From: Bifidobacterium tibiigranuli
Lineage (GTDB): Bacteria; Actinomycetota; Actinomycetes; Actinomycetales; Bifidobacteriaceae
Assembly: GCF_009371885.1 (NCBI RefSeq)
Contig: NZ_QLZA01000002.1
Location: forward strand, 237,347-301,346
Direction of reading: 5' to 3'
Length of the DNA stretch: 64,000 bases
This document shows positions 44,484-54,476 of this stretch, in pieces (positions within the stretch are counted from its first letter, which is position 1; each line of letters begins with the position of its first letter). The notes beneath the pieces are model-generated. The model was not told the DNA's origin, made no database searches, and saw nothing but the letters and a program-made list of their open reading frames with translations. The position numbers were made by a program, and so were the translations under genes.

Positions 44484-45316
44484 GTGACAAAATCAAGCAC
44501 CCGGGCCTGTGGGGAGTGTTCTTTACGGTCGTGTCTCTGGCGTGGATATTCCCGATTGTGCTGGTGGTCATCAACTCGTTCAAGGCGAAGGCATACATCT
44601 CGCGCAACGCTTTCTCGATACCGACAGGCAAGCAGTTCGTCGGGTTCGAGAACTACACGCGCGGCATCGAGCGCACGAATCTCATAGCCAGCTTCGGCTG
44701 GACCGTGGTCGTCACCGTCGGCGCAGTCGCCCTGATTCTGCTGTGCACCTCGATGTGCGCCTGGTGGATTGTGCGCGTCGACAATTGGGTGGCGAGAACG
44801 CTTTACGTGCTCTTCCTGTTCAATATGATCGTGCCGTTCCAGATGGTCATGTTCACGCTTTCCAAACTTGCCGACATGCTCAGCCTCAACACCCCGTGGG
44901 GCCTATGGTTCGTATATCTCGGCTTTGGCGCGGGCTTGGCGGTATTCATCTTCACCGGCGTGATCAAAGGCATTCCGCAGGAGCTTGAGGAATCCGCGAT
45001 GATTGACGGTGCAAGCGTGCCGCGCATCTTCTTCCGCATTGTGCTGCCAATCATGAAGCCGGCGATCGTCTCCGTCGCGATTCTTGAGACGATGTGGATC
45101 TGGAACGACTTCCTTCTGCCGTACCTGACCTTGGATATGCGCAAGTACAAGACGATGTCAATCGCCATCCAGTACCTCAAGGGCGGCTACGGCTCGGTTG
45201 ATATGGGCGCGATGATGGGCTGCCTGGTGCTGGCGATTGTGCCAATCATCATCTTCTACCTGATCTGCCAGAAGTACATCATCTCCGGCGTCATGGCCGG
45301 GGCGGTCAAGGGCTAG
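44480..45316 (+). CDS. carbohydrate ABC transporter permease (MalG type)
   Basis: 278 residues, six transmembrane helices. Translation is coupled to the first permease (ATGA). The EAA loop reads GIPQELEESAMIDGASVPRIFFRIVLPIMKPA, followed by ILETMWIWNDFLLPYLTL, typical of the second CUT1 subunit. The binding protein at 45547 follows 230 bp later with its own leader. Confidence 0.9.
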   Translation: MSDKIKHPGLWGVFFTVVSLAWIFPIVLVVINSFKAKAYISRNAFSIPTGKQFVGFENYTRGIERTNLIASFGWTVVVTVGAVALILLCTSMCAWWIVRVDNWVARTLYVLFLFNMIVPFQMVMFTLSKLADMLSLNTPWGLWFVYLGFGAGLAVFIFTGVIKGIPQELEESAMIDGASVPRIFFRIVLPIMKPAIVSVAILETMWIWNDFLLPYLTLDMRKYKTMSIAIQYLKGGYGSVDMGAMMGCLVLAIVPIIIFYLICQKYIISGVMAGAVKG

Positions 45317-45546
45317 GTCGCTCGTCGCGAAGTCGCAGGTGGCGTGCCCGCTGACAGTCTAGGAACCGACATTGTCGTATGGTTCAGGAGTGCTGGCTGG
45401 GCATGTCAGATGCAAAGGACTCGTGCGGCAGCACACGGCAGTCGTGAAAACTGCCAGACCTATAACTCAATACGTGACAGTGACACTGAGCGGCACAGAC
45501 GCTGAGTGTTACAAAATAACAACAATGACACACAAAGGAGTATGGC

Positions 45547-46887
45547 ATGAAACGAATAACCAAGGCGCTGGCGGCTTCCCTCAGCGTAGCGATGCTGGCA
45601 GGGATGGCAGCGTGCGGCGGTAGCTCGTCGAGCGATACCGCGCAGGCGGGCGGCATCTACTATCTGAATAACAAGCCTGAGATTGCGAATAGCATGAAGG
45701 ACCTCGCCGCATCGTATTCCAAGCAGACCGGCGTTCCCTTCACGGTGCAGACCGCGGCTTCGCAGACTTACCAGCAGTCGCTGAAGTCCGAGCTGGCGAA
45801 GAACCAGCCGCCGACGCTGTTCCAGGTGCTTGGACCGGTCGGTCTCAAAGACTGGCACGAGTATGCTGCGGACATGAGCGACACCGAGGTGTACAAGCAG
45901 CTCAAGGATCAGTCGATGGCGCTCAAGTCGGATGATGGCAGCCAGATTCTGGCCGTGCCGGTCGTCCAAGAGACCTTCGGCATCATCTACCGCAAGGACC
46001 TACTCAAGAAGTACTTCGAGATGCCCGGTGCAAGCATCAAGAACGTCAAAGGCATCAGGGACTTCGAGACGCTGAAGACGGTCTCCGACGAGATTCAGAA
46101 GCACAAGGACGAGCTCGGAGTCAAGGGCGCGTTCACTTCGATGGGCTTCGACCCGTCCACGAGCTGGCGCTACAACACTCACCTCGCCAGTGTGCCGCTG
46201 GCCTATGAGTTCGCGCAGGATAACATCACCCAGCAGCCTGCAACGATCAAGGGAACATATCTGCCTGAGTTCAAGAACATCATCGACCTGTACCTCAAGG
46301 ATTCCACTACGCCGACCAGTGCGCTGAGCAGCAAGACGATGGATGACGCTTTGGCAGACATCACCACCGGCGACGCGGTCTTCTTCCAGAACGGCTCGTG
46401 GGCATGGCCTGACCTCGTGGATGGCGGCTTGAACGCTGATCAGATTGGCGTGCTGCCGATTTACTCCGGCGTTCCCGGAGAGGAGAACTATGGCATGTCT
46501 ACGGGCTCCGAGACTTACTGGTGCATCAACAAGAAGGCATCCCCGGAGGCGCAGAAGGCCACTAAGGACTTCCTCAAGTGGCTTATCACCTCGGATGAAG
46601 GGCGCGAAGCCTGGTCGCACACGATGGGCTTCACCACGCCATTCAAGACCTTCACCGGCAAGTACGTCACCGACAACCCGATCATGAAGGCTGCCGACCA
46701 GTACACCGCCGCAGGCAAGAAGAACCTGCCGTGGGCCTTCCTCTACGATCCGAGCCAGCAGTGGAAGGACAACCTGTCCAACTCGATTCTTGAGTACGCG
46801 CAGGGCACTGGCAAGTGGGACGGCGTCCAGAGTTCCTTCGTGGACGGCTGGGCCAAGGAAGTCGCATCCTCGAAGAGCAACAGCTAA
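45547..46887 (+). CDS. carbohydrate ABC transporter substrate-binding lipoprotein 2
   Basis: 446 residues. Lipobox MAAC (C23). Closely resembles binding protein 1: YSKQTGVPFTVQTAASQTYQQSLKSE, VVQETFGIIYRKDLLKKYFEMPGAS, AVFFQNGSWAWPDL, YWCINKKASPEAQKATKDFLKW. CAAAGGAG precedes the ATG. Directly downstream of the permeases and upstream of the GH31 gene. The duplicate probably widens or shifts sugar range for the same permeases, an inference. Confidence 0.9.
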   Translation: MKRITKALAASLSVAMLAGMAACGGSSSSDTAQAGGIYYLNNKPEIANSMKDLAASYSKQTGVPFTVQTAASQTYQQSLKSELAKNQPPTLFQVLGPVGLKDWHEYAADMSDTEVYKQLKDQSMALKSDDGSQILAVPVVQETFGIIYRKDLLKKYFEMPGASIKNVKGIRDFETLKTVSDEIQKHKDELGVKGAFTSMGFDPSTSWRYNTHLASVPLAYEFAQDNITQQPATIKGTYLPEFKNIIDLYLKDSTTPTSALSSKTMDDALADITTGDAVFFQNGSWAWPDLVDGGLNADQIGVLPIYSGVPGEENYGMSTGSETYWCINKKASPEAQKATKDFLKWLITSDEGREAWSHTMGFTTPFKTFTGKYVTDNPIMKAADQYTAAGKKNLPWAFLYDPSQQWKDNLSNSILEYAQGTGKWDGVQSSFVDGWAKEVASSKSNS

Positions 46888-46936
46888 TGTGACTCGCATT
46901 CCCAAGCCGTTGTGGGGTGCGGGAATGCCATAGACC

Positions 46937-46991
46937 AATCGCCGAGGCAATCTTGTTCACATATGATGCGTATGAGAGAACCTCGGCGATT
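46937..46991. terminator. long-loop hairpin between binding protein 2 and GH31
   Basis: AATCGCCGAGG (46937-46947) pairs perfectly with CCTCGGCGATT (46981-46991) around a 33-nt loop. Could be a terminator or an RNA element. No T-run follows. Confidence 0.4.
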
Positions 46992-47094
46992 CGACTGTCA
47001 TAAGGCAGTTGCGTACCGTTGATGGCTCGTGATTGCCGCTAATATCGCAATAATTATCGTTAGTACAGCTATTACCGTTACAAGGAGTACTGCA

Positions 47095-49602
47095 ATGCCG
47101 CGCTTCCCGCAGCTCGACACCCATCCAATCATGAATCCCGAAGCCGTAATCCAAGGCGACCATTGGCGCATCGGAGTGCTCACCGAGTCGCTGCTCCGCC
47201 TAGAGTGGCAGGATGACGGGGTTTTCGAAGACCATGCCACGCAGATGGTGGTGAATCGCGACTGGGGCGCGAAGCCGAAGTTCACCCACACCGTGCGCGA
47301 CGGTCGGCTGGTGCTCGATACGCCTGCGCTGCGGCTGACCTACGACATGAAACCCTTCAGCAAGGAGGGCCTGAGCGTCGTCATCAAAGGTGTGAACTCC
47401 AATCGCAACACATGGAATTACGGCGAGGAGCAGGAGGGCAACCTGTACGGCACGGCGCGCACGCTCGATGAAACGAATGGTCCGACGCCGCTCGGCCTGG
47501 GCGTGGTTTCGCGCGACGGCTGGGCGGTGCTGGATGATTCGGCCTCCAACATCTTGACCGAAGCTGCGCAGGTGAATGGCGAGGACAATACCTTCGGCAC
47601 CTGGGTCGTGCCACGCCCCAGCACAGGCCACGATCTGTACGCGTTCGGCTACGCGCACCGATACATCGAGGCGATACACGACTTCTACCAGCTGACCGGC
47701 CCCACGCCGCTGCTGCCCAGATTTGCGCTGGGCAACTGGTGGAGCCGCTACCATCGCTACACTGAGCGCGAGTACGTGCAGCTGGTCGAGCGCTTCGAGC
47801 GCGAAGGGCTGCCATTCACCACGGCCGTGGTCGATATGGACTGGCATCTGGTCGACGCCGTCGACCCGAAATACGGCTCAGGCTGGACCGGCTACACATG
47901 GAACCGCTCCTTCTTCCCCGACCCGAAGCGCTTCCTCGACACGCTGCACCGACACGGGCTGAAAGTCACGCCCAATGTGCACCCGCGTGACGGCATCCGC
48001 GCTTTTGAGGATGGATACGCCGAAGCCGCACAGCAGATGGGCATCGATCCAGCAAGCGAGGAGCCGATAGAATTCGACCTGACCAGCCCGAAGTTCATGA
48101 AGACCTACTTCGATCTGCATCACAAGCTTGAGGATGAGGGCGTCGATTTCTGGTGGCTCGACTGGCAGCAGGGCGGTGTGACGCGGCAGAAGGGCCTGGA
48201 CCCGCTGTGGATGCTCAATCACTTGCACTATCTGGACTCCGGCCGTGACGGACGCTGGCCGCTGACCTTCTCGCGCTACGCCGGGCCCGGCTCGCACCGC
48301 TACCCAGTTGGATTCTCGGGCGATACCGTGGTGAGCTGGGAATCGTTGCGTTTCCAGCCCTATTTCACCGCCACGGCCAGCAACATCGGCTACGGCTGGT
48401 GGAGCCACGATATCGGCGGGCATATGTTCGGCTACCGCGATGAGGAACTAGAAGCCCGTTGGTATCAGTTCGGCGTATTTAGTCCCATCAATCGCCTGCA
48501 TTCCACTGATTCGGCCTTCAATGGCAAAGAGCCATGGAACTTCCGTACCGAGGTGCGCGATTCGATGACTGCCTCGCTGCGTCTGCGGCACGAGCTGATT
48601 CCGTATCTGTACACCATGAACTGGCGCGCGGCGGGCGAAGGCCGCCCGATCGTCGAGCCGATGTACTGGCAGGCCGCGGACAACGCATCGGCCTACGAGG
48701 TACCGGACGAGTTCCGCTTCGGCACTGAGCTGGTGGTGGCGCCGATTGTCGAACCGATGGACCACGAGGCTCAGCTCGCCAAGGCGGACGCATGGCTGCC
48801 GCAAGGCACGTGGTTCGACTTCTTCACCGGGCGGCGGTATGAGGCACCCAGCGTTGACGGCCGCAAATTTGAAGTCTGGCGGCCGCTTGAGGCCATACCG
48901 GTCTTCGCAAAAGCTGGCGGCATCGTGCCTATGCAGCCGCTTGATGAGGCTAATGGACCGATCAACTCGATTGGCAATCCGAAGCATGTGCGCGTAGTTG
49001 CGTTCGCCGGAGCCGATGGGGCATTCACGCTCACGGAGGACGACGGGGCGCGCGGCGTTGAATCCGCAGCGGCAACGACCGAACTGGCGCTGCACTGGGT
49101 CGCCGGCAGCTCCTCCACCTTCACGATCGGCGCGGTGCAAGGCGCTGGCGCTGATGACGCTGCCGTTGCGGGTTCCATCGTCCCCGAGCGCCGTTCGTGG
49201 ACCGTGGTAATGCGCGGCGTGGAGCCGGCCAAGGTGTCGGTTCGCGCCGGCGGCAAGGCCATCGAGGTCACGACCGCGTACGACGAGCGCACGCTGAGCC
49301 TGAGCGTTGACATCCCCGAGGTTCCGAGCGACGCTGCGGTGGAGATTCTTTTCGACAGCGAGCTCGCGCTTGCGCATGACACCAGCGCCGACGACGCCTT
49401 CCGCGTGCTCTACAATGCGCAGATTGACTGCTTGGCCAAGGACAAGGCCGATCGGCTCGTGCGTACCGACGGCGCTGCCGCACTCAACGCCCTGCACACT
49501 TTGGAGCGGCCCGCCAACGGCGAGCATCGTCATGATTTGTTCGTCTCGCATATGCCCGAATCGGTGATCCGCGCCGTTGCAGAACAGCTGCTGCGTGTGT
49601 GA
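47095..49602 (+). CDS. GH31 alpha-glucosidase/alpha-xylosidase type 1
   Basis: 835 residues from ATG at 47095 (AAGGAG upstream). N-terminal beta-domain; GH31 barrel with DMDWH, the nucleophile D356 in FWWLDWQQGG, RYAGPGSHRYPVGFSGDTV with likely acid/base D410, and WWSHDIGGHMFGY. The C-terminal part includes two beta domains and about 200 extra residues compared with the shortest family members. No signal peptide, so it acts on imported sugars. The IVDMDWH/WWLDW motifs fit alpha-glucosidases. Its neighbours (binding proteins, second GH31, GH13) support alpha-glucoside use. Precise linkage is not readable. Confidence 0.9.
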   Translation: MPRFPQLDTHPIMNPEAVIQGDHWRIGVLTESLLRLEWQDDGVFEDHATQMVVNRDWGAKPKFTHTVRDGRLVLDTPALRLTYDMKPFSKEGLSVVIKGVNSNRNTWNYGEEQEGNLYGTARTLDETNGPTPLGLGVVSRDGWAVLDDSASNILTEAAQVNGEDNTFGTWVVPRPSTGHDLYAFGYAHRYIEAIHDFYQLTGPTPLLPRFALGNWWSRYHRYTEREYVQLVERFEREGLPFTTAVVDMDWHLVDAVDPKYGSGWTGYTWNRSFFPDPKRFLDTLHRHGLKVTPNVHPRDGIRAFEDGYAEAAQQMGIDPASEEPIEFDLTSPKFMKTYFDLHHKLEDEGVDFWWLDWQQGGVTRQKGLDPLWMLNHLHYLDSGRDGRWPLTFSRYAGPGSHRYPVGFSGDTVVSWESLRFQPYFTATASNIGYGWWSHDIGGHMFGYRDEELEARWYQFGVFSPINRLHSTDSAFNGKEPWNFRTEVRDSMTASLRLRHELIPYLYTMNWRAAGEGRPIVEPMYWQAADNASAYEVPDEFRFGTELVVAPIVEPMDHEAQLAKADAWLPQGTWFDFFTGRRYEAPSVDGRKFEVWRPLEAIPVFAKAGGIVPMQPLDEANGPINSIGNPKHVRVVAFAGADGAFTLTEDDGARGVESAAATTELALHWVAGSSSTFTIGAVQGAGADDAAVAGSIVPERRSWTVVMRGVEPAKVSVRAGGKAIEVTTAYDERTLSLSVDIPEVPSDAAVEILFDSELALAHDTSADDAFRVLYNAQIDCLAKDKADRLVRTDGAAALNALHTLERPANGEHRHDLFVSHMPESVIRAVAEQLLRV

Positions 49603-49672
49603 CTGCTGTCGCATGCATCTTGAGCGGAGCCGAATCTGGTTTCTTGGCTCCGCAGCGGCAATTGCAGCACCG

Positions 49673-49757
49673 TGTCAACCAACAGACTGTACCAATCAAC
49701 ATACTGTGTCAGCCAACAAACCGTGCCAATTAACAAGCTGTATCAATTAACGGATAG
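49673..49757. repeat. five tandem 17-bp repeats upstream of second GH31
   Basis: Five units of exactly 17 bp begin at 49673, 49690, 49707, 49724 and 49741. The first reads TGTCAACCAACAGACTG, the second TACCAATCAACATACTG. All keep the frame T..CA..YAACA. They end 40 bp before the GH31 ATG, likely inside the promoter or leader. Confidence 0.8.
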
Positions 49758-49797
49758 CAACAGAAGATGTATCGACAGATGCTAAGGGGGATCTATC

Positions 49798-52122
49798 ATG
49801 AGCACCATCGTGCAAGGAAGCGACTACCGGTTCACGCTGCTGACGGAGCGGCTGATTCGCTTGGAGTACTCGTCGTCGGGCGAGTTCGAGGATCGCAATA
49901 CGCAGCTGGTTGCCAATCGTGACTTCGGGCCGGTCGCGTATTCCGTGCTGAAAGACCATAACGGCCACGCGGTGGAGATCGAGACCGAATTCTTCCATCT
50001 GTATTACGACGGCGGCCCGTTCGCCGCAAGCAATCTGCACGTCGACGCCAAATACCAGTACACGCTGCACGATTCCCGCTGGTACTACGGCGAGAAGGCC
50101 AGCGGGAATCTCGGCGGCACCAATCCGACGTTGGACTTGGTAGACGGTTCGACGCCGATCGACGACGGCATCATGAGCCGCGACGGCTATGCCTATCTGG
50201 ATGACACGGACTCCTTCGCCATCGAGGACGGCCATTTCGTGGCTCGTGCAGCCGAGGAATCCGACGGCTACTTCTTCGCGTACGGCCGTAACTATCGCGA
50301 GGAGCTCAGCGACTTCTATCGCCTAAGTGGCGAAACTCCGCTCATTCCGCGCTATGCGCTGGGCAACTGGTGGAGCCGCTACTACCGCTACACGCAGCAG
50401 GAATATCTCGATTTGATGGACCAGTTCGAGAGCGAGCAGGTACCTATCAGTGTCTCCATCATTGATATGGACTGGCATCGCACCGACGACGTGCCGGCGC
50501 GCTTCGGCAGCACCTGGACCGGGTATTCGTGGAATCGCACGCTCTTCCCCGACCCGCAGCAATTCTTGAAAGAGCTCAAGAAACGCCACAAGCACATCTC
50601 GCTGAACACGCATCCGGCCGGTGGCATCCGGGCCTTCGAGGACCCCTATCCGACGGTCGCCAAGCATCTGGGGCTGGACGCTGAGAAGGAAGAGCCGGCG
50701 ATCTTCGACCTGGACGACCCGAAATTCCGCGAGTCCTATTTCGACGACGTGCATCACCCGATGGAGGATGAGGGCGTCGATTTCTGGTGGCTGGACTGGC
50801 AGCAGGGAACGAGCCGGAGCAAGGACAAGGTCGAGCCGCTGTGGAATCTCAACCACTACCATTTCCTCGACAACATGCGGCGCAACGACGGCGAAGGACT
50901 GATCCTCTCTCGCTTCGCCGGCCCTGGCTCGCACCGCTACCCCATCGGGTTCTCAGGCGATACCGTCATCACTTGGGCCTCGCTGAATTTCCAGCCGTAC
51001 TTCACCGCGACCGCCACGAACATCGGCTACACCTGGTGGAGCCACGACATCGGCGGGCATATCTGGGGCAGCTTCGACCCGGCGCTCTCGCTGCGCTGGC
51101 TGCAACTGGGCGTGTTCAGCCCAATCAACCGCTTGCACAGCTCCGAGAATCCCTTCTCAGGCAAGGAGCCATGGAAGTACCGTCGCGATGTGCGCGAATA
51201 CATGGACGCCTACCTGCGCTTGCGCAATCGGCTGGTGCCCTACCTCGACAGCGCCAATATCGGGACGCATGACGAGAACGTGGCGCTTATCGAGCCGTTG
51301 TACTACCGCTACCCAGATAACGAGGAAAGCTATCTGGTCAAGAACCAGTACTTCTTCGGCAGCGAGCTTATGGTCGCGCCGATCACCACGCCGCAGGACC
51401 CGACGCTCAACGTTGGCTTCGTGGATGCATGGCTGCCCGAAGGCCAGTGGATGGACATTTTCACCGATCTGGTCTACCAGGGCGACCAGGAGGGCATCGA
51501 GCGTCCGATGGTGTCGAGCTGCAGCCTGGACGGCCAGTTCAAGACCGGCGAGACGACCATTCGGCTCGGCCGCACCTTGGAGAACATCCCGGTGCTGGCC
51601 AAGCTCGGCGCGATCGTGCCGATGGCCACGGATGCGATGCAGCGGGCGGATGTGCTGCCCGAGGAGCTTGACGTGCAGGTGTACGGCAGCAAGGACAACG
51701 AGTACGTGATGCGCGAGCACTTGAATCGCAGCATCGCTGCCACGACGATAACCGTGCGAGGCGGCGTGGCTAGCGTCGCAGTTGACGACCCGGACGGCAT
51801 TATTCCTGAAGGCCGACAGCTGCACTTCACGCTGCATGCGTTCACGCTGGATGGCAACTCGGAATTCACGCTGACGGCCGGCCAGAGCTTCGCAGGCACG
51901 CCGCAGAGTGACGGCCAGCAGAATGCCCGGGCCCGCGAGCAGCTGCTTCAGCAGCTGCAGGGTGCCGAGATTCCGTACGAGGACAAGCGCGCAGTGCTCA
52001 AGAAGATCGATGATGCCCTGACCTCGCCAATCAATCTGGCGACCTATGCCCAGACCATCGAGAACGCGAATCTGCGCTCGATGGTTGTGGAGTATGCATC
52101 GCTGATCGCTATGCAGCGCTGA
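49798..52122 (+). CDS. GH31 alpha-glucosidase type 2
   Basis: 774 residues. Same family as the preceding gene but clearly divergent: IIDMDWHRTDDVPARFGSTWTGYSWN, nucleophile D333 in FWWLDWQQG, FAGPGSHRYPIGFSGDT with likely acid/base D388, WWSHDIGGHIWGS. Shorter N- and C-termini than the first. Cytoplasmic. AAGGGGGA precedes the ATG. Two paralogous GH31 enzymes side by side may act on different linkages or chain lengths; specificity is inferred only. Confidence 0.9.
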   Translation: MSTIVQGSDYRFTLLTERLIRLEYSSSGEFEDRNTQLVANRDFGPVAYSVLKDHNGHAVEIETEFFHLYYDGGPFAASNLHVDAKYQYTLHDSRWYYGEKASGNLGGTNPTLDLVDGSTPIDDGIMSRDGYAYLDDTDSFAIEDGHFVARAAEESDGYFFAYGRNYREELSDFYRLSGETPLIPRYALGNWWSRYYRYTQQEYLDLMDQFESEQVPISVSIIDMDWHRTDDVPARFGSTWTGYSWNRTLFPDPQQFLKELKKRHKHISLNTHPAGGIRAFEDPYPTVAKHLGLDAEKEEPAIFDLDDPKFRESYFDDVHHPMEDEGVDFWWLDWQQGTSRSKDKVEPLWNLNHYHFLDNMRRNDGEGLILSRFAGPGSHRYPIGFSGDTVITWASLNFQPYFTATATNIGYTWWSHDIGGHIWGSFDPALSLRWLQLGVFSPINRLHSSENPFSGKEPWKYRRDVREYMDAYLRLRNRLVPYLDSANIGTHDENVALIEPLYYRYPDNEESYLVKNQYFFGSELMVAPITTPQDPTLNVGFVDAWLPEGQWMDIFTDLVYQGDQEGIERPMVSSCSLDGQFKTGETTIRLGRTLENIPVLAKLGAIVPMATDAMQRADVLPEELDVQVYGSKDNEYVMREHLNRSIAATTITVRGGVASVAVDDPDGIIPEGRQLHFTLHAFTLDGNSEFTLTAGQSFAGTPQSDGQQNARAREQLLQQLQGAEIPYEDKRAVLKKIDDALTSPINLATYAQTIENANLRSMVVEYASLIAMQR

Positions 52123-52148
52123 AACGGTCGAGGCGTGTGAATGTTCGC

Positions 52149-52769
52149 TTAGTTCGCCTCGCTGCCCTGCGAGGCGACGTAGCGATTCAGACAGCGGTCG
52201 AGGATGGGGATGTGGAGCATGATGAGCGTGCCGTATCCGAATACCAGCAGCAGAAACAGTCCTTGGGGCATGTAGAACCAGGAAGCCACGAGCAAAGCGA
52301 GGAATACTGCATCAATCGCAATCACCGTTGCAGTCAGCACGATATGCGATATGCCGAGAATGAAAGCGTTTGCAAGAGTTCGGCTAAATGAGTTATCGAA
52401 ACGGGCTTGCAGCGCCCATACCCATTCGAAGCCGATGACCCACAGAATGCTCAGCGCAAATTTGGGTATCAGCAGCGGCGTGATCTGCAGCACCACCCAA
52501 GCGTATGCAAGCAATGCCAGCGTTGGACCGAACACTAGCCAGAGTAGGGTCGAGCGCACAAAGTTCGAGCGGAAGGCCGCGAAATAATTCGCGGTCGTGT
52601 GGCCTTCGCCCTCTATGGTGCGTCGGGCGGCGGAATTCCCGGCGACAAGCGCCGCTCCGATGGTGATGATCGGGATGCTGGTGAGCAGCATCAGGATGTT
52701 GATCCACACGGCGTCGGCGGCGTCGGACACCCCCTGCATGAATCGTGAATCTGGTGATAGGAACTTCAT
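52149..52769 (-). CDS. DUF624 (YesL-like) membrane protein
   Basis: 206 residues from ATG at 52769 (GGAGTGTC upstream); the frame is open to 52796. About five hydrophobic segments: NILMLLTSIPIITIGAALVAG, LLWLVFGPTLALLAYAWVVL, FALSILWVIGFEWVWAL, VLTATVIAIDAVFLALLVASW, GLFLLLVFGYGTLIML. DUF624 genes commonly sit beside CUT1 sugar ABC transporters; the function is unknown, with a transport or regulatory accessory role suspected. It faces opposite to the flanking genes, next to binding protein 3. Confidence 0.8.
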   Translation of the reverse strand: MKFLSPDSRFMQGVSDAADAVWINILMLLTSIPIITIGAALVAGNSAARRTIEGEGHTTANYFAAFRSNFVRSTLLWLVFGPTLALLAYAWVVLQITPLLIPKFALSILWVIGFEWVWALQARFDNSFSRTLANAFILGISHIVLTATVIAIDAVFLALLVASWFYMPQGLFLLLVFGYGTLIMLHIPILDRCLNRYVASQGSEAN

Positions 52770-53033
52770 GACACTCCTCAGGGGCTCGGCGACCATTCTA
52801 TTCTAGACAATCCTCAGCAATTTCGGACACCGCTGGCGTGGGGGCGAACTAGGTTCTCCTAAACACTCCGCGTGGCATCGATGACGTCGTGTTATCGTTG
52901 TCATTACATGGTCTTGAGACCGCGAACTAGCAACGATGCGAGGCCATTGCGTCATATCGATGAATGACCATACGACATGACACGGCATCCGGCGGCGAAG
53001 AAGCCCCGGCAATAAGCGAAAGGAACGAACACA

Positions 53034-54398
53034 ATGCGAAGCGGTACGAAAAAGTTCATTGCAGCGGCGCTCAGCCTAGGCATGGGCATCACGCTGGCGG
53101 CCTGCGGCGGGAGCAGCGCCGATCCCAGCAAAGGACATGTCTACCTAGTGAATGGCAAGCAGGAGATTGGCGACCAGCTGCAGAAACTGGCCGATGATTA
53201 CACCAAGCAGACCGGCGTCGAAGTGCAGGTGAACACTGCTGCGGCCGGCAGCTACGATTCCACGCTTACCTCTGAACTCTCGAAGAGCGAAGCGCCCACG
53301 ATGTTCACCATTGGCGGCTACGACCAGTTCGCGAAGTACAAGAAGTACCTCACGAATCTCAAGGACACTGATGTCTACAAGCTGCTCAACAAGGAGGGCC
53401 AAGCCAACTCGCATAAGGATGCCGACGGCGCATACACCCTGCCGTACGCCGGCGAGTGGTACGGCATTATCTACAACAAGAAAATCGTGAACGAGTACGC
53501 CAAGAAGCCGTATGCTGTCATTACAAGCGACAAGGACATCAAGGACTACGACACGCTGAAGTCCGTGGCCCAGGACATGCAGAAGCACAAGGACGATCTT
53601 GGCATTAAAGCTGCCTTTGCCACACCCGCGCTCGACTCGTCGGCGTCATACCGCTACACAACTCATATGGGGCGTATTCCGCTGTTTTACGAATATCGCG
53701 ACGCCAACGTGACCTTCGCTCCCGAGCTCAAAGGCACATATCTCAAAAACTACAAGGATATGTTCGATCTGCAGCTCAAGAACAACCCGACGCCAAGCAC
53801 GATGCTCACTTCGAAGAGCTATGACGACGTGACTTCGGAATTCGCGCTGGGGGATGTGGCATTCTACCCCAACGGAGTCTGGGCATATGGTCAGATCAAA
53901 GACAACAATGTGAGCGACAGTGATTTGGGTATGCTGCCGTACTGGCTCGGCATCCCTGGCGAAGACAAGTACGGACCGTTCTCAATCTACGACGCCTCAT
54001 GGGCGGTGAACCAGAAGGCCTCCAAGCAGGACCAGAAAGCCACGCTCGACTTCATCAAATGGCTGGTGACGAGCGATGAAGGCAAGGAGGCCCTGTCCAA
54101 GGAGATGGGCTTCTCCGTGCCGTTCACCACCTTCGACAACAACAAGTACCAGCCCGCCAACCCGCTGACAACGGCTGCTCGTGCCTACGCCAAAGAGGGC
54201 AAGCCTTCGGCTCAGAGCTTTACTGTGCCTAGCCAGCAGTGGCAGGATAATCTGGCCAATGCGTTGACGGAATATGCTCAGGGGACCGGCACATGGTCGA
54301 AGTTCGAGTCGGCCTATGTCGACGGCTGGCAGAAGGAATGGCAGAACAACCAGAAAGTGCTTGGCATGTTGCCGCAGGTCGAGCCATTCTCCAAATAG
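53034..54398 (+). CDS. carbohydrate ABC transporter substrate-binding lipoprotein 3
   Basis: 454 residues. Lipobox LAAC (C24). Paralogue of the binding proteins at 41820 and 45547 but more distant: YTKQTGVEVQVNTAAAGSYDSTLTSE, PYAGEWYGIIYNKKIVNEY, VAFYPNGVWAYGQI, WAVNQKASKQDQKATLDFIKW. It has no permeases of its own nearby and is followed 78 bp later by the GH13 gene, suggesting that it serves the same permease pair with a different ligand. AAAGGAACG precedes the ATG. Confidence 0.9.
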   Translation: MRSGTKKFIAAALSLGMGITLAACGGSSADPSKGHVYLVNGKQEIGDQLQKLADDYTKQTGVEVQVNTAAAGSYDSTLTSELSKSEAPTMFTIGGYDQFAKYKKYLTNLKDTDVYKLLNKEGQANSHKDADGAYTLPYAGEWYGIIYNKKIVNEYAKKPYAVITSDKDIKDYDTLKSVAQDMQKHKDDLGIKAAFATPALDSSASYRYTTHMGRIPLFYEYRDANVTFAPELKGTYLKNYKDMFDLQLKNNPTPSTMLTSKSYDDVTSEFALGDVAFYPNGVWAYGQIKDNNVSDSDLGMLPYWLGIPGEDKYGPFSIYDASWAVNQKASKQDQKATLDFIKWLVTSDEGKEALSKEMGFSVPFTTFDNNKYQPANPLTTAARAYAKEGKPSAQSFTVPSQQWQDNLANALTEYAQGTGTWSKFESAYVDGWQKEWQNNQKVLGMLPQVEPFSK

Positions 54399-54476
54399 TG
54401 CCGCGCAGGCAAGTGCTGTGCAGACACATCTCTTCGATATCATAAACAGGCATATAAGCAATGCCGGGAAGGAATC

